A DNA stretch of 64,000 nucleotides from CAZADA01 sp964526675 (lineage in GTDB: Bacteria; Pseudomonadota; Alphaproteobacteria; Caulobacterales; Maricaulaceae). Below are positions 26,932-35,302 of the stretch, in pieces. Below the pieces are notes generated by a model. It worked only from the letters and a program-made list of their open reading frames with translations. It did no database searches and had not been told where the DNA came from. The translations under genes and the position numbers were made by a program. Positions within the stretch are counted from its first letter, which is position 1, and the number at the start of each line of letters is the position of its first letter. The stretch spans positions 1-64,000 of the forward strand of contig CAZGLY010000001.1 in assembly GCA_964526675.1 (NCBI GenBank), in the 5' to 3' direction.

Positions 26932-27870
26932 ATGGCTCCCGTCATGGGAATCACCATCGCCAGTTGGAACGTCGAAGCGTTCCGGGGATCGACGAAGCGG
27001 CTGGAGTCTATGGCCGCTTGGCTCGGCTACGCGCATCCGGAAGAAAAGCCGGTGGACCTGTTCGGGATCATGGAGGTGGAGGGGATCGACCTGTTCACCC
27101 TCGCGCGCGACCATTTCCCCGACTACGACTTCCATTTGACGGACGGTCGTCAGAACAAGGAAATCCTGGTCGGCGTGCGCCGCGGGGCCTTTGAGCAATT
27201 CACGATCACGCAAAAGCGCGAGTTCAAAGGCGCCAACGAGCACATGCGTCCCGGATCGCTCGTCTCCGTGCGCCCGCAGGGCGATGACGACTTCACCCAC
27301 ATCCTCTTTTTGCACACCGCCGCCATGAGCGACTCCACGGGCTTTGGGGCGCGTACGGAAATGTTCGAGAAAGTCGCCAAGATGAAACGCGGCCTCGACA
27401 AAATGAAGCAGGAACGTGACGGCGCGAAAGACGGCGAAGCGCGGTTCATCGTGTTGGGCGACTTGAACACCGCCGGTCTCCGCTATCCCCGCGATCGCAA
27501 GTCCGATCAGCGCGTGACCTCCGACGCGGAGATCGCCAGCCTCGAATCGCTGACGAATCTCATGCTGATGCCCAAGAGCGCGGACCACACGTGGACCGGA
27601 TCCCGCGGCGAAGCGGACTTGGATCATGTGATGACGAGCGGCCCGGTGCGGTTGCGCGCCTTTGGCGGCCGGACCGACAACACGCCCTACACCGTCGCGG
27701 TGCGTGGATGGCCCGAACTGGACGGCAAATCGCGGACGACGTTTGTCGAAGAGCTCAGCGATCACGCGCTGTTGTTGGTTGAAATGCTGGACGATAGGGA
27801 GGCTGACCGCCCAGCGCGCTCCAACGGACGCGCGCCGCGCAAAGGCTTTTTCTCCCGCTTTTTCGGCTAG
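26932..27870 (+). CDS. Endonuclease/exonuclease/phosphatase family protein
   Basis: This 312-residue protein shows the EEP fold signatures: ASWNVEAFRG at the N-terminus, a metal-binding Glu in GIMEVEG, GDLNTAG, and the terminal SDHALLLVE. The family hydrolyses phosphodiester bonds in nucleic acids or phospholipids. Starts at 26932 or 26944 are both possible. There is no signal peptide. A Lys/Arg-rich tail (RAPRKGFFSRFFG) could touch membrane or nucleic acid. It lies 47 bases after the GT51-like gene; a functional link is not evident. Confidence 0.8.
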   Translation: MAPVMGITIASWNVEAFRGSTKRLESMAAWLGYAHPEEKPVDLFGIMEVEGIDLFTLARDHFPDYDFHLTDGRQNKEILVGVRRGAFEQFTITQKREFKGANEHMRPGSLVSVRPQGDDDFTHILFLHTAAMSDSTGFGARTEMFEKVAKMKRGLDKMKQERDGAKDGEARFIVLGDLNTAGLRYPRDRKSDQRVTSDAEIASLESLTNLMLMPKSADHTWTGSRGEADLDHVMTSGPVRLRAFGGRTDNTPYTVAVRGWPELDGKSRTTFVEELSDHALLLVEMLDDREADRPARSNGRAPRKGFFSRFFG

Positions 27871-27922
27871 GCCGCCCGGCTCATATCCGGTTGCGGAAGG
27901 CAGCGGCGAGGCCGACCAGCCG

Positions 27923-28336
27923 TTACGGGGTTTTGAAGAACAGCTCCGGATCCCCGACGTCGAGGCCGTCCAGCTCACCGCAAAAACGCCACCCTGCCTT
28001 CTTTAGCAACGCGCGCATGGCTGCGTTGGAACGGTTCGTGGAGGTCCAAACGTCCCGCGCTTTTTGGCTGTTAAACGCCATCAAGCTCAGGCCCAGGCCA
28101 CACCGCCTGAATCCTGGATCAACGATAAGCAACGAAACAAACGGCTTCCCAAAGAAGTACTGAAGGTCGAGGCAGGAAAAGGCGCAAATCCGATCGTGCT
28201 GAGTCGCGACGCTTAGGCACCCGCGCGCCGCCACGGATGCGATGTATTCGGATCGTCCTTTCGACCCGATCACCATCTCATCGATTGCCATCGCACAATC
28301 GATATCCGCTTGCTCCGTCGCCCGCTGCGTTATCAA
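27923..28336 (-). CDS. GNAT family N-acetyltransferase
   Basis: The 137-residue protein has the GNAT acetyl-CoA loop VSLLIVDPGFRRCGLGLSLM (motif A, R-x-x-G-x-G) and a C-terminal NAAMRALLKKAGWRFCG typical of motif B. The substrate is unknown. The coding sequence is visibly less G+C-rich than its neighbours and uses more A/T at third positions, which may mean recent acquisition. It is followed by the Psp operon region upstream in the same orientation but is probably independent. Confidence 0.85.
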   Translation of the reverse strand: MITQRATEQADIDCAMAIDEMVIGSKGRSEYIASVAARGCLSVATQHDRICAFSCLDLQYFFGKPFVSLLIVDPGFRRCGLGLSLMAFNSQKARDVWTSTNRSNAAMRALLKKAGWRFCGELDGLDVGDPELFFKTP

Positions 28337-28543
28337 GACGCCACCGACACGTCATCAGCGTTCCGCCGATCCGAGAAGCCGTCCGCCCTACACGCCACCC
28401 CGGTCCCCATCGCTCCCAGTCTTCAACCCGCCTTGGCTTGCCGAACCAGCCCCTGCGCACTTGCGAAAACGCTCAAGTATTCGCCGTTCCCAGTAGCAAT
28501 CGCCCACCGTCATGAATGAGTGGGCCAGGAGCCTACAGCGCGC

Positions 28544-29026
28544 TCAGATCGCCTGATCCGGATCAACGCCGTCCCAAGACACCGGGGCGGGCAGGCGGGT
28601 GAGGGTGATCACGCCGCCTTCACAACCGTCTTCCGTCACGCGCACGCGCACCGGCGCGGCGCGCGGCACGTCGATCCGAATGGGCCCGAGGCACACCCGC
28701 GCGCCCCATGGACCCAGCGCCGCAGCCCGCCACCGTTCCGGCGTGATCGCCACGGGCGTCGTGCGAGACGTTGCGACGAACCGCGTCTCCGCGAAGGCGA
28801 CCGCCACGGGCGCGGCGTCGTGCTCCGAGGCCATGCCCTGCGCCACCAGTTGCGGAGCCGGCGCGACGCCTCCGTCGATCAGATGAGCGCCCCACGCCGC
28901 GCCGAGCTGCGCCGTCGCCATCAGTCCAGCCAGCGCTCCCACACACGCCGCGACGATCATCGCGGCTCGCTGCCCCGCGCTCTCCGCCTTCAGAGCCGCC
29001 CACGGACCTGCCCAAAGACCCGCCAT
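28544..29026 (-). CDS. Membrane-anchored protein downstream of pspC, unknown function
   Basis: The ATG at 29026 follows AGAGGGAG, giving 160 residues. One hydrophobic helix (QRAAMIVAACVGALAGLMAT) near residue 30 is followed by an extracytoplasmic-type domain with Cys residues (ARVCLGPIRIDVP, TEDGCEGGV) and beta-rich character. It starts 57 bases after pspC on the same strand and may be the last gene of the Psp operon. I do not recognise a family. Confidence 0.65.
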   Translation of the reverse strand: MAGLWAGPWAALKAESAGQRAAMIVAACVGALAGLMATAQLGAAWGAHLIDGGVAPAPQLVAQGMASEHDAAPVAVAFAETRFVATSRTTPVAITPERWRAAALGPWGARVCLGPIRIDVPRAAPVRVRVTEDGCEGGVITLTRLPAPVSWDGVDPDQAI

Positions 29027-29082
29027 GACCAAACTCCCTCTTGCTTGCGTCCCCACACGCCGGCCCCGCCGGCTGCGGACGC

Positions 29083-29490
29083 TTATTCGATCTCGCGAAA
29101 CTGCCGCCGCAGTTTCCATTCATCGGATGTGACGACGCGCTCAATATCGATCAGGCGCTCATCAAGATCTCGGAACCGGTACCTCAAGTTCGAGAAGGTG
29201 ACCTCCGGGCGTCGTGAAACACCACGCCAGAACTGATCTTCCTCCTCCGAGAGCGGTTCGCGAAAACTCAACGGCCGCTCCGGCATCACAAAGGCTGCGA
29301 CAAGGTAACCGACGATCATGAAAGGGGGTCCTGGAAAGGTGAAGAACCCAACGATCGCGGCAATACGAACCCATGTGACATCGACGTTGAAGTAGTCCGC
29401 CAAGCCGGCGCAGACGCCGGAAATGACTTTGCGATCTTTATCCTTGTAGAGACGCCGCGGATTCGGCGACCCCGTGACATCATCGGTCAT
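29083..29490 (-). CDS. pspC: PspC domain envelope-stress protein
   Basis: The 135-residue protein has the PspC signature RRLYKDKDRKVISGVCAGLA followed by DYFNVDVTWVRIAAIVGFF and a second helix (PFMIVGYLVAAFVMPERPL). PspC and PspB sense envelope damage and release PspF from PspA in enterobacteria; a C-terminal helical tail (FSNLRYRFRDLDERL) fits partner binding. Its ATG overlaps the upstream pspB2 stop (ATGA). Confidence 0.93.
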   Translation of the reverse strand: MTDDVTGSPNPRRLYKDKDRKVISGVCAGLADYFNVDVTWVRIAAIVGFFTFPGPPFMIVGYLVAAFVMPERPLSFREPLSEEEDQFWRGVSRRPEVTFSNLRYRFRDLDERLIDIERVVTSDEWKLRRQFREIE

Positions 29491-29777
29491 TGCGTGTCCC
29501 TCCCACGATCAGCGTTGGCCCGGGCGACGTCGCGCCGCCAGTGGGGCGTTTCCGCATCGAGGATCGTTTCGAGGCTCTGCATGCGCCGATCCATATCGCG
29601 CGCCCGCCGCCACATATCCTCGAGCATTTTCTCCATCTCAGGGGTGACGCCCCGGTTTTGTCGGCTCTTCGCCCAGAAGTGTCCGAAGACCCAGATTGGC
29701 AGGACAAAGATCACCGATAGAATTGCAATCGCGCCCAGTATCGCCACTGTCAGCGCAAGAACATCCGTCTCACCCAT
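29487..29777 (-). CDS. pspB: PspB-like protein, second copy
   Basis: This 96-residue product has one N-terminal helix (LTVAILGAIAILSVIFVLPI) and the PspB-type amphipathic coiled coil MEKMLEDMWRRARDMDRRMQ then LETILDAETPHW. The start at 29777 shares one base with the upstream pspB1 stop (TGATG). The two proteins share the L-E-D-x-W-R-x-A-R and L-E-x-I-L-D-x-E-x-P-x-W patterns, so they arose by duplication. A likely role is transmission of membrane stress with PspC. Confidence 0.86.
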   Translation of the reverse strand: MGETDVLALTVAILGAIAILSVIFVLPIWVFGHFWAKSRQNRGVTPEMEKMLEDMWRRARDMDRRMQSLETILDAETPHWRRDVARANADRGRDTQ

Positions 29778-30016
29778 CAGCGTTGCTCCCGGCTTCGCCA
29801 TTCAGGCGCTTCGGAATCGAGGATCGATTCGAGGGCTTCGATCCGGCGCTCCATTGTTCGCGCCGACCGCCACAAATCCTCGAGCATGTGTTCTTCGCCA
29901 GGTTTAAGACCGCCAGCCGATTTCCATTTCGTCACGTAATGAAGAATGACCGCCGGAGCCCCGACAAAGATGATGGCGACCACCGCCACTGGCAAAAAGA
30001 CACTTTCAAAAAACAT
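29777..30016 (-). CDS. pspB: PspB-like protein, first copy
   Basis: The 79-residue protein has a helix (FLPVAVVAIIFVGAPAVIL) and the coiled coil EHMLEDLWRSARTMERRIEA with LESILDSEAPEWR, matching PspB in size and layout. It follows pspA by 45 bases. Having two tandem PspB homologues is unusual; one may pair with PspC while the other pairs with the extra small membrane protein at the head of the operon, which is speculative. Confidence 0.86.
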   Translation of the reverse strand: MFFESVFLPVAVVAIIFVGAPAVILHYVTKWKSAGGLKPGEEHMLEDLWRSARTMERRIEALESILDSEAPEWRSREQR

Positions 30017-30061
30017 GGTCGCCCCCGACTCTCTCTAAGCGCGTCCGTGATAAGGGCTGGC

Positions 30062-30763
30062 TCAGTCGTCGCCGCCCGGCAAAGGCCGTGGCGCGACCGC
30101 GCGCCCACCGCCGAGGCGCTTCTTCAGCGCAACAAGCTCCTCCTCCACCGCGTCCGCGGCTTCCAGAGCGGCAAACTCGCTTTCCAGCGACGGCGGCTTG
30201 CCGAGCTCATAAGAGTCAGCGCGCGCCTCCAGCTCATCGACCTTGCGTTCGACCTGAGCGTAGCGGTTCAGCGCATCGTCCACCTTGGTGTCCGCGACCC
30301 GCTCGCGCATCTTGATGCGGCTTTCCGCCGTGTCCCGACGCATAGCGAGCGCTTTGTGCTTCGCTTTCGCCTCATCGAGCTTGGCTTGCAGCTTGCCCAA
30401 ATCCTCGTCGGCTTTGGCGATCGCCTCTTCGATCAAACCCAGTTCGCGCTCAATCACCTCCGCGGACCGCATCGCCTTTTGCTTCGCCGTCAGCGCGCCG
30501 CGCGCCAAGTCTTCGCGGCCCTTCTCGATGGCGAGCTCGGCTTTGCTCTCCCACTCGCCAGCAGCAGCCCGGTACTCCTCCAGCTGCCGCGCCAGCGTTT
30601 TCTTGTCCGCGATCGCGCGGGCGGCGGCGGTGCGCACCTCCACCAGCGTGTCTTCCATCTCTTGGATAATCAGGCGCGCAATCTTCTCCGGATCCTCCGC
30701 CTGCTCCAGCATGGCGTTGAGGTTGGAGTTGATGATGTCGCCCAGACGGGAAAAAATGCCCAT
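30062..30763 (-). CDS. pspA: Phage shock protein A
   Basis: PspA here is 233 residues, the usual size. It begins MGIFSRLGDIINSNLNAMLE with the amphipathic membrane helix, then EDPEKIARLIIQEMEDTLVE, and runs as a long coiled coil typical of ESCRT-III-like PspA/Vipp1 proteins that coat and repair stressed inner membrane. It also binds and inhibits PspF. AAGGAG precedes the ATG. The gene follows a 46-residue membrane protein gene by 26 bases, both probably from the sigma-54 promoter near 31,020. Confidence 0.96.
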   Translation of the reverse strand: MGIFSRLGDIINSNLNAMLEQAEDPEKIARLIIQEMEDTLVEVRTAAARAIADKKTLARQLEEYRAAAGEWESKAELAIEKGREDLARGALTAKQKAMRSAEVIERELGLIEEAIAKADEDLGKLQAKLDEAKAKHKALAMRRDTAESRIKMRERVADTKVDDALNRYAQVERKVDELEARADSYELGKPPSLESEFAALEAADAVEEELVALKKRLGGGRAVAPRPLPGGDD

Positions 30764-30789
30764 CGCCTCGTTCTCCTTTGTTCTCGCGT

Positions 30790-30930
30790 CTACAACAAGA
30801 AACCGCCAACGACGACGCCGACCGCAAAGAACAGCCAGCTCTCCGACGGGCGTCGCGCAAGCCAGCGAACGGCTGCGCGCGCGCGTCGACGCCAGGCGTC
30901 TTGTTGGGAAGTGTGATCGTCCACCGTCAT
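30790..30930 (-). CDS. 46-residue single-helix membrane protein heading the psp operon
   Basis: Between the sigma-54 promoter and pspA a short frame starts with an ATG at 30930, preceded by GGAGG. The product has a basic N-terminus (RRRARAAVRWLARRP) and one C-terminal hydrophobic helix (WLFFAVGVVVGGFLL). A small tail-anchored peptide in a stress operon could modulate PspA or membrane state, but no known Psp family fits clearly. It is similar in layout, not in sequence, to other short Psp accessory proteins. Confidence 0.6.
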   Translation of the reverse strand: MTVDDHTSQQDAWRRRARAAVRWLARRPSESWLFFAVGVVVGGFLL

Positions 30931-31012
30931 CAGCGGCCTCCGTGCCTGTGTGTGTCTCGGGGCTCTATCGGGCCCCTTCGCGAGCCTTCGACCGACCGGC
31001 TCGTTCTAGGCA

Positions 31013-31030
31013 TTGCAGCCCGCGTGCCAG
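31013..31030 (-). promoter_or_regulatory. Sigma-54 promoter of the psp operon
   Basis: On the minus strand the sequence CTGGCACGCGGGCTGCAA has the -24 TGGCACG and -12 CTGCA elements with the invariant GG-N10-GC spacing. The transcript would start near 31,002, about 70 bases before the 46-residue gene. The divergent pspF product has the GAFTGA loop that opens sigma-54 promoters, which supports the call. Confidence 0.85.
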
Positions 31031-31107
31031 TTTGAGCCAGGAGCGCGAAAAGCCTTGCGCCGCCAGCGATTCCGGCGAGTCCGAGGAATCACCGCCTCTC
31101 ATTCTTA

Positions 31108-31146
31108 GAGCGAAATTCGCTCGGATTTGGCGAAATCCGCCAAATC
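31108..31146. promoter_or_regulatory. Two inverted repeats upstream of pspF, likely activator sites
   Basis: GAGCGAA-A-TTCGCTC (31108-31122) and GATTTGGCG-AAATC-CGCCAAATC (31124-31146) are perfect inverted repeats lying 80-115 bases upstream of the psp -24 element and directly before the pspF ATG. This is where PspF upstream activating sequences would be expected; binding here could also autoregulate pspF. Confidence 0.55.
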
Positions 31147-31163
31147 GTTTAGTCTCCAACACC

Positions 31164-32345
31164 ATGGTGACCGGACGTGTTTTCACCCCTGACGACGCGC
31201 CGCAGCTGATCGGGAGCGCGCCGCCCTGGCTGGCCGCGCTGGAGCACGCCTCGGCCGCGGCGGCGCTCGATCGGCCGATCCTGATTGTGGGCGAACGCGG
31301 CTCCGGCAAGGAGCTGGTCGCCGCGCGCGTGCATTTCCTCTCCCCGCGCTGGAACAGCGACTATCTCAAAGTGAATTGCGCGGCGCTGTCGGAGGAGTTG
31401 CTCGACTCCGAGCTGTTCGGCCACGAGCCGGGCGCGTTCACCGGCGCTCAAAAGCGCCATATCGGCCGGTTTGAGCGGGGCGACGGCGGCACGCTCTTTC
31501 TCGACGAAATCGCCAGCGCGTCGCTGCGGGCGCAGGAGAAAATCCTACGCGTGATCGAGTATGGCGAGTTTGAGCGCGTGGGCGGCGACCGGGTCCTGGC
31601 CACCGATGTGCGCGTGGTGGCCGCCGCCAACGTGGACTTGCCGCGCCGGGCCGCCCAAGGCGATTTTCGGGCCGACTTGCTCGACCGCCTCGCGTTTGAC
31701 GTGGTGACGTTGCCGCCGCTGCGGGCCCGGCGCGAGGACATTCCGCTTCTGGCCGACCACTTTGGGCGACGCATGGCCGCGACGCTGGGCGCGGAGCAGT
31801 TTGCCGGATTTTCTCCGGAGGCGTTGGATCAGTTGCTGGCTCACCCCTGGCCCGGCAACGTCCGTGAGCTCAAGAACGTGGCCGAGCGCGCGGCCTACCG
31901 CGCCATCGCCGCCGACTCGAGCGGGGCGACGCCGATCATGGCCGTGACGCTGGATCCGTTTGAGTCCCCGTGGCGGCCCGGCGCGACGGTGCACAACACG
32001 CCGCGCGCTGACGGCTCCGGCCCGAACGCGGCCGACCACGCGCCGCAGTCCGAGCCGGCGGCCGCCATGGAGCCCGAGCATCGCGGGCCCCGCGGCCCGA
32101 GCGCACACGCCTCCGAGCGCCATCCCGCGCCGCCGTCCGATCCAACCGCCAGCTTCACGACACGGGTCGCCGAGCTTGAGATTCGTTTGCTGGAGGACGC
32201 GCTGTCGGCGTGCGGCGGCCACCAAGGTCGCGCGGCCGAGCGCCTAGGGCTGACCTACCATCAATTCCGCGGGCTCATGCGCAAACACAGTCTGCCAAGC
32301 GCGCGCGCGGCGCCGCCGTCGGGATCGCCGTCTCGAACGGGCTGA
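31164..32345 (+). CDS. pspF: PspF-type sigma-54 transcriptional activator
   Basis: This 393-residue enhancer-binding protein has no N-terminal receiver domain, as in PspF. The AAA+ core shows Walker A GERGSGKE, the sigma-54 contact loop GAFTGA, Walker B GGTLFLDEI and the LLDRLAFDVVTLPPLRAR segment. A Pro/Ala-rich linker of about 80 residues leads to a Fis-like helix-turn-helix (LEDALSACGGHQGRAAERLGL is the region; key helix GRAAERLGLTYHQFRGLM). The long linker is unusual for PspF. It is divergent from the psp operon and begins just after two inverted repeats. Confidence 0.92.
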   Translation: MVTGRVFTPDDAPQLIGSAPPWLAALEHASAAAALDRPILIVGERGSGKELVAARVHFLSPRWNSDYLKVNCAALSEELLDSELFGHEPGAFTGAQKRHIGRFERGDGGTLFLDEIASASLRAQEKILRVIEYGEFERVGGDRVLATDVRVVAAANVDLPRRAAQGDFRADLLDRLAFDVVTLPPLRARREDIPLLADHFGRRMAATLGAEQFAGFSPEALDQLLAHPWPGNVRELKNVAERAAYRAIAADSSGATPIMAVTLDPFESPWRPGATVHNTPRADGSGPNAADHAPQSEPAAAMEPEHRGPRGPSAHASERHPAPPSDPTASFTTRVAELEIRLLEDALSACGGHQGRAAERLGLTYHQFRGLMRKHSLPSARAAPPSGSPSRTG

Positions 32346-32374
32346 GAGCAGGACTGCGTCGGGGTTCCGGACGT

Positions 32375-32803
32375 CTAACCGCCCGCGCCCATCGCGCCGC
32401 CGTTGCGCGCCTCGAGCGGCGGCGTGTCAGCCGCCGGGCGCGCGTTGGTCAGCTCTTTGAAGAGATCGACAACCTCAGCGATGACGACGGGCTTGGGCAC
32501 GAACGCCCGCACGCCGCGCGCCAACAGCGCCTGCCGCGTGTCCTCATCGGACCGCGCCGTCACGACAATCACACGACGCAAAACCGGGTTGTTCTCTTCT
32601 TCCAGCGCGTCGATCACCCCGAAGCCGTCCATGCGCGGCATCATGAGGTCTAAGAAAATCACGTCCGGCTCGTGGGCTTGGATCTCCTCCAGCCCCTCCA
32701 CCCCGTCTTGCGCATGACGCACGGTCGCCACGTCCTCAAGCGCGGCTTGCAGCACCATCCGGTTCACAGGGTGATCGTCAACGATCAGCGCGGTCGGTTT
32801 CAT
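32375..32803 (-). CDS. Single-domain response regulator (CheY-like)
   Basis: The 142-residue protein is a receiver domain with the acidic pair DD, phospho-acceptor Asp52 in IFLDLMMPRMDG, the Thr in VIVVTAR and the Lys in VPKPV. A 25-residue tail adds no output domain. It lies 88 bases after the receptor gene as the last gene of the chemotaxis cluster, so CheA is its probable kinase. It differs from the cheY in this cluster and may act as a phosphate sink or contact another target. GGGAG supports the ATG at 32803. Confidence 0.85.
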   Translation of the reverse strand: MKPTALIVDDHPVNRMVLQAALEDVATVRHAQDGVEGLEEIQAHEPDVIFLDLMMPRMDGFGVIDALEEENNPVLRRVIVVTARSDEDTRQALLARGVRAFVPKPVVIAEVVDLFKELTNARPAADTPPLEARNGGAMGAGG

Positions 32804-32890
32804 GTGGGCACTCCCGGTCATCACGCTGACGGTAAAATATTAAGGTGGCGTGCACGTCCGACGCCGCGAGAGCCGCTTCGCCGAAAGGGC

Positions 32891-35173
32891 TCACGCGGCC
32901 ATCGCGGCCCCGTCCGCATCAACGTCGCTGTGCGCGTCCGCCGATCCCTCGGAGAGGGCGGCCGCAACGCTCGCAATGGTTTGTGTCTGCACGGAGGTTT
33001 GAGACAGCGCCGCGTTCGTCTCCTCCACGAGCGCGGCGTTGTGTTGCGTCATTTGGTCGAGGTGCTGCACCGCCACATTCACCTCTTCGAGGCTGGACGA
33101 TTGTTCGCGGCTGTCGTCAGCAATGGCGTTCATGAGCTGGGTCACGCCCCGCACCGTCTCGACGATGCCGGTGAGGCTTTCCGCCGCGCGGGTGACCAAG
33201 TCGACGCCGCTGCGCACTTCCTTGACGCTGGTCTGAATGAGCGACTTCACCTCCTGAGAGGCCTCCGCCGCCGATTGCGCGAGGCGGCGCACCTCCGCGG
33301 CGACGACGGCGAAGCCCTTGCCGGCTTCCCCCGCGCGGGCGGCCTCCACGCTGGCGTTGAGCGCCAAAAGGTTGGTTTGGAAGGCGATGTTGTCGATCAG
33401 CCCAATCACCTCGGAAATGCGCGAGGACGACGTGGCGATGCGATCAATCGCTTGGGTGGCGTCGCGCATCACCGCGCCGCCTTCCTCAGCCGTGGCTTGG
33501 GCTTTCGCGGCGCGTTCGCGCGCCTGGCTCGCGCGAGTGGCGTTTTGCCGCACGGTGTCGGCCAGCTGTTCGGTCGCCGCCGACGTCTCCTCAATGGTGG
33601 CGGCTTGCTTCGCCGTGCGGTCGGACAAGTCCTCGAACCCGTTTGTGAGCTCGCCGCTTGTCTGGTCGAGGGAGCGCGCGGCCGTCTTGAGTTGACTGAC
33701 GTGGTTGGCCAGCTCGCTGACCAGCCGGTTGATCTCGCGCTGAAACGACGCGACCTCGCCGTGCCCGGTGACGTCAACGCGTTGGCTCAGATCGCCGGCC
33801 GCGATGGCGTTGACGATGCGGGACGCATCGCCGAAGGCGCGTTCCGTCTCCGCCAAAACAGTGTTGACCAAGTCCGCCAGCCGTTGGATCGGCCCGCTCG
33901 CGTCCGCGGCGTCCACCCGCACGCTGAAATCGCCTTCGCTGGCGGCCACCAGCGGCGCGCCCACCGTCTCGTGGATCGCTGCGAGAAGGGTTTCGCGATC
34001 AGCCTCAACCCGCGAGGCCGCAGCTTCCGCCGCGTCAGCCCGCTGCTCCGCAGCTGCGAGGGCGACGCCCATCGCCGCCGCCGCGTCGGCCGCCCGATCG
34101 AGCGCAGGCTCGTGAATCGGCGATGCGAACGCCAACTCCTCGCTCGGCCGATGGGCGCGCGACCGGACATAGTCGTCCAGCGCGGCCACAGCCGCCGTCA
34201 TGCGTCCCGCCCCGCGCAGAGCCCGCCACCCCGCCGCGGCCATCAGCCCCGCGCTGGCGAGGGCGCCAAGCGCCGCGATCGGCGCGATCATGCCGCCGAC
34301 GCCAGAGCGCACGGCCGCCGCGTGGGCGTCCGCGCTGCGACGTTGATCGTCAATGCGCGCATCCAAAGCGTCGCCCGCCACAACCAAGCGATCACGGATC
34401 AAGCTGTCGCGCGCCGCGAGCGTGTCGCGCAGCGCTTTAAACGTCGCGTTATGGGCGTCGAGCGCAGCGGCGGCTTCCGCAACCGCGGCGCGGCCATCAG
34501 GGTTCCGCAAACGCCGCGCGACGCTGTCCACATGCGCGCGCGCGTCCGTGATCCGGCGATCGGCCGCGTCCAGGTCTCGGCGCGCGCCGGCCGCGGCGTA
34601 GCGTTCCATGTGCATGTGGGCGATGGAGCCTGCGCTGAGTGCGGCGCTGGCGCGGTAAGCGGCGTTGGCGTCGCCTTGTGCGGACGCGATGACCGACAAC
34701 GCCGTCAGGTCGGCCTCCAACGCGACCAGCGAACGGCGCATCGCCGCAAGCGCCGCGTCCCGATCCTCGGTGCGCGCGACGACATGCTCGAACGCGTCGA
34801 CAAACGCCCCGACCTCATCGTCCAAGGCGCGCAAGGACAGCCCTGCGTCGTCCACATTGATGGAGCGCGCCACGACATCGAGATGCGCCGCCACGGACGC
34901 CATGCGCGCGGCGATCACCGCGGTCGCGTCGGCCTCATCATCGGCCAAGAACGACGCCGCGGCCCGTCGCGCAATCGCCACATCAGCCGCGAGAGCGCTC
35001 AACGCGCCGGCGCGGGCAGACGCGCTGCGATCCTCATAGACCCCTTGAAGCAAAAGGGCGATCGTCGCCCAAGCGGCCGCGACGGCGCCGACGCACAACG
35101 CCAGCACCACCACAGCCGAGCCCCTGGCGCCCTTCACGCCAAGGGTGGTGGGAAGTCGCAAGCGCAGATTCAT
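32891..35173 (-). CDS. Transmembrane methyl-accepting chemotaxis receptor
   Basis: This 760-residue receptor has a first helix around residues 18-45, a 240-residue Ala-rich periplasmic helical domain, a second helix near 290-318 (IAPIAALGALASAGLMAAAG), HAMP segments (SEGDFSVRVDAADASGPIQR; IVNAIAAGDLSQRVDVTGHG) and a long signalling hairpin whose tip is GLIDNIAFQTNLLALNASVE AARAGEAGKGF in the canonical form. The helical sensor resembles the four-helix HBM/4HB type. It is encoded with CheA and CheW and lacks a C-terminal CheR-binding pentapeptide. The ligand is unknown. Confidence 0.93.
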   Translation of the reverse strand: MNLRLRLPTTLGVKGARGSAVVVLALCVGAVAAAWATIALLLQGVYEDRSASARAGALSALAADVAIARRAAASFLADDEADATAVIAARMASVAAHLDVVARSINVDDAGLSLRALDDEVGAFVDAFEHVVARTEDRDAALAAMRRSLVALEADLTALSVIASAQGDANAAYRASAALSAGSIAHMHMERYAAAGARRDLDAADRRITDARAHVDSVARRLRNPDGRAAVAEAAAALDAHNATFKALRDTLAARDSLIRDRLVVAGDALDARIDDQRRSADAHAAAVRSGVGGMIAPIAALGALASAGLMAAAGWRALRGAGRMTAAVAALDDYVRSRAHRPSEELAFASPIHEPALDRAADAAAAMGVALAAAEQRADAAEAAASRVEADRETLLAAIHETVGAPLVAASEGDFSVRVDAADASGPIQRLADLVNTVLAETERAFGDASRIVNAIAAGDLSQRVDVTGHGEVASFQREINRLVSELANHVSQLKTAARSLDQTSGELTNGFEDLSDRTAKQAATIEETSAATEQLADTVRQNATRASQARERAAKAQATAEEGGAVMRDATQAIDRIATSSSRISEVIGLIDNIAFQTNLLALNASVEAARAGEAGKGFAVVAAEVRRLAQSAAEASQEVKSLIQTSVKEVRSGVDLVTRAAESLTGIVETVRGVTQLMNAIADDSREQSSSLEEVNVAVQHLDQMTQHNAALVEETNAALSQTSVQTQTIASVAAALSEGSADAHSDVDADGAAMAA

Positions 35174-35302
35174 GGCCGTGGCTTTCGTGTTGGCGGACCT
35201 GTCGATGCGTGTTCGTCGCGTCCTAATCTGTCGTAACCCGACGCGATTAAGAGGTTTTCAACGCGCGCTGTCCGTGCGGGCCTAACACCGATCGTCGCGC
35301 GC

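Noticed and set aside
32672..35236. 854-codon open frame opposite the chemoreceptor
   Set aside because: Antisense shadow of the receptor gene, rich in Arg, Gly and His without domains.
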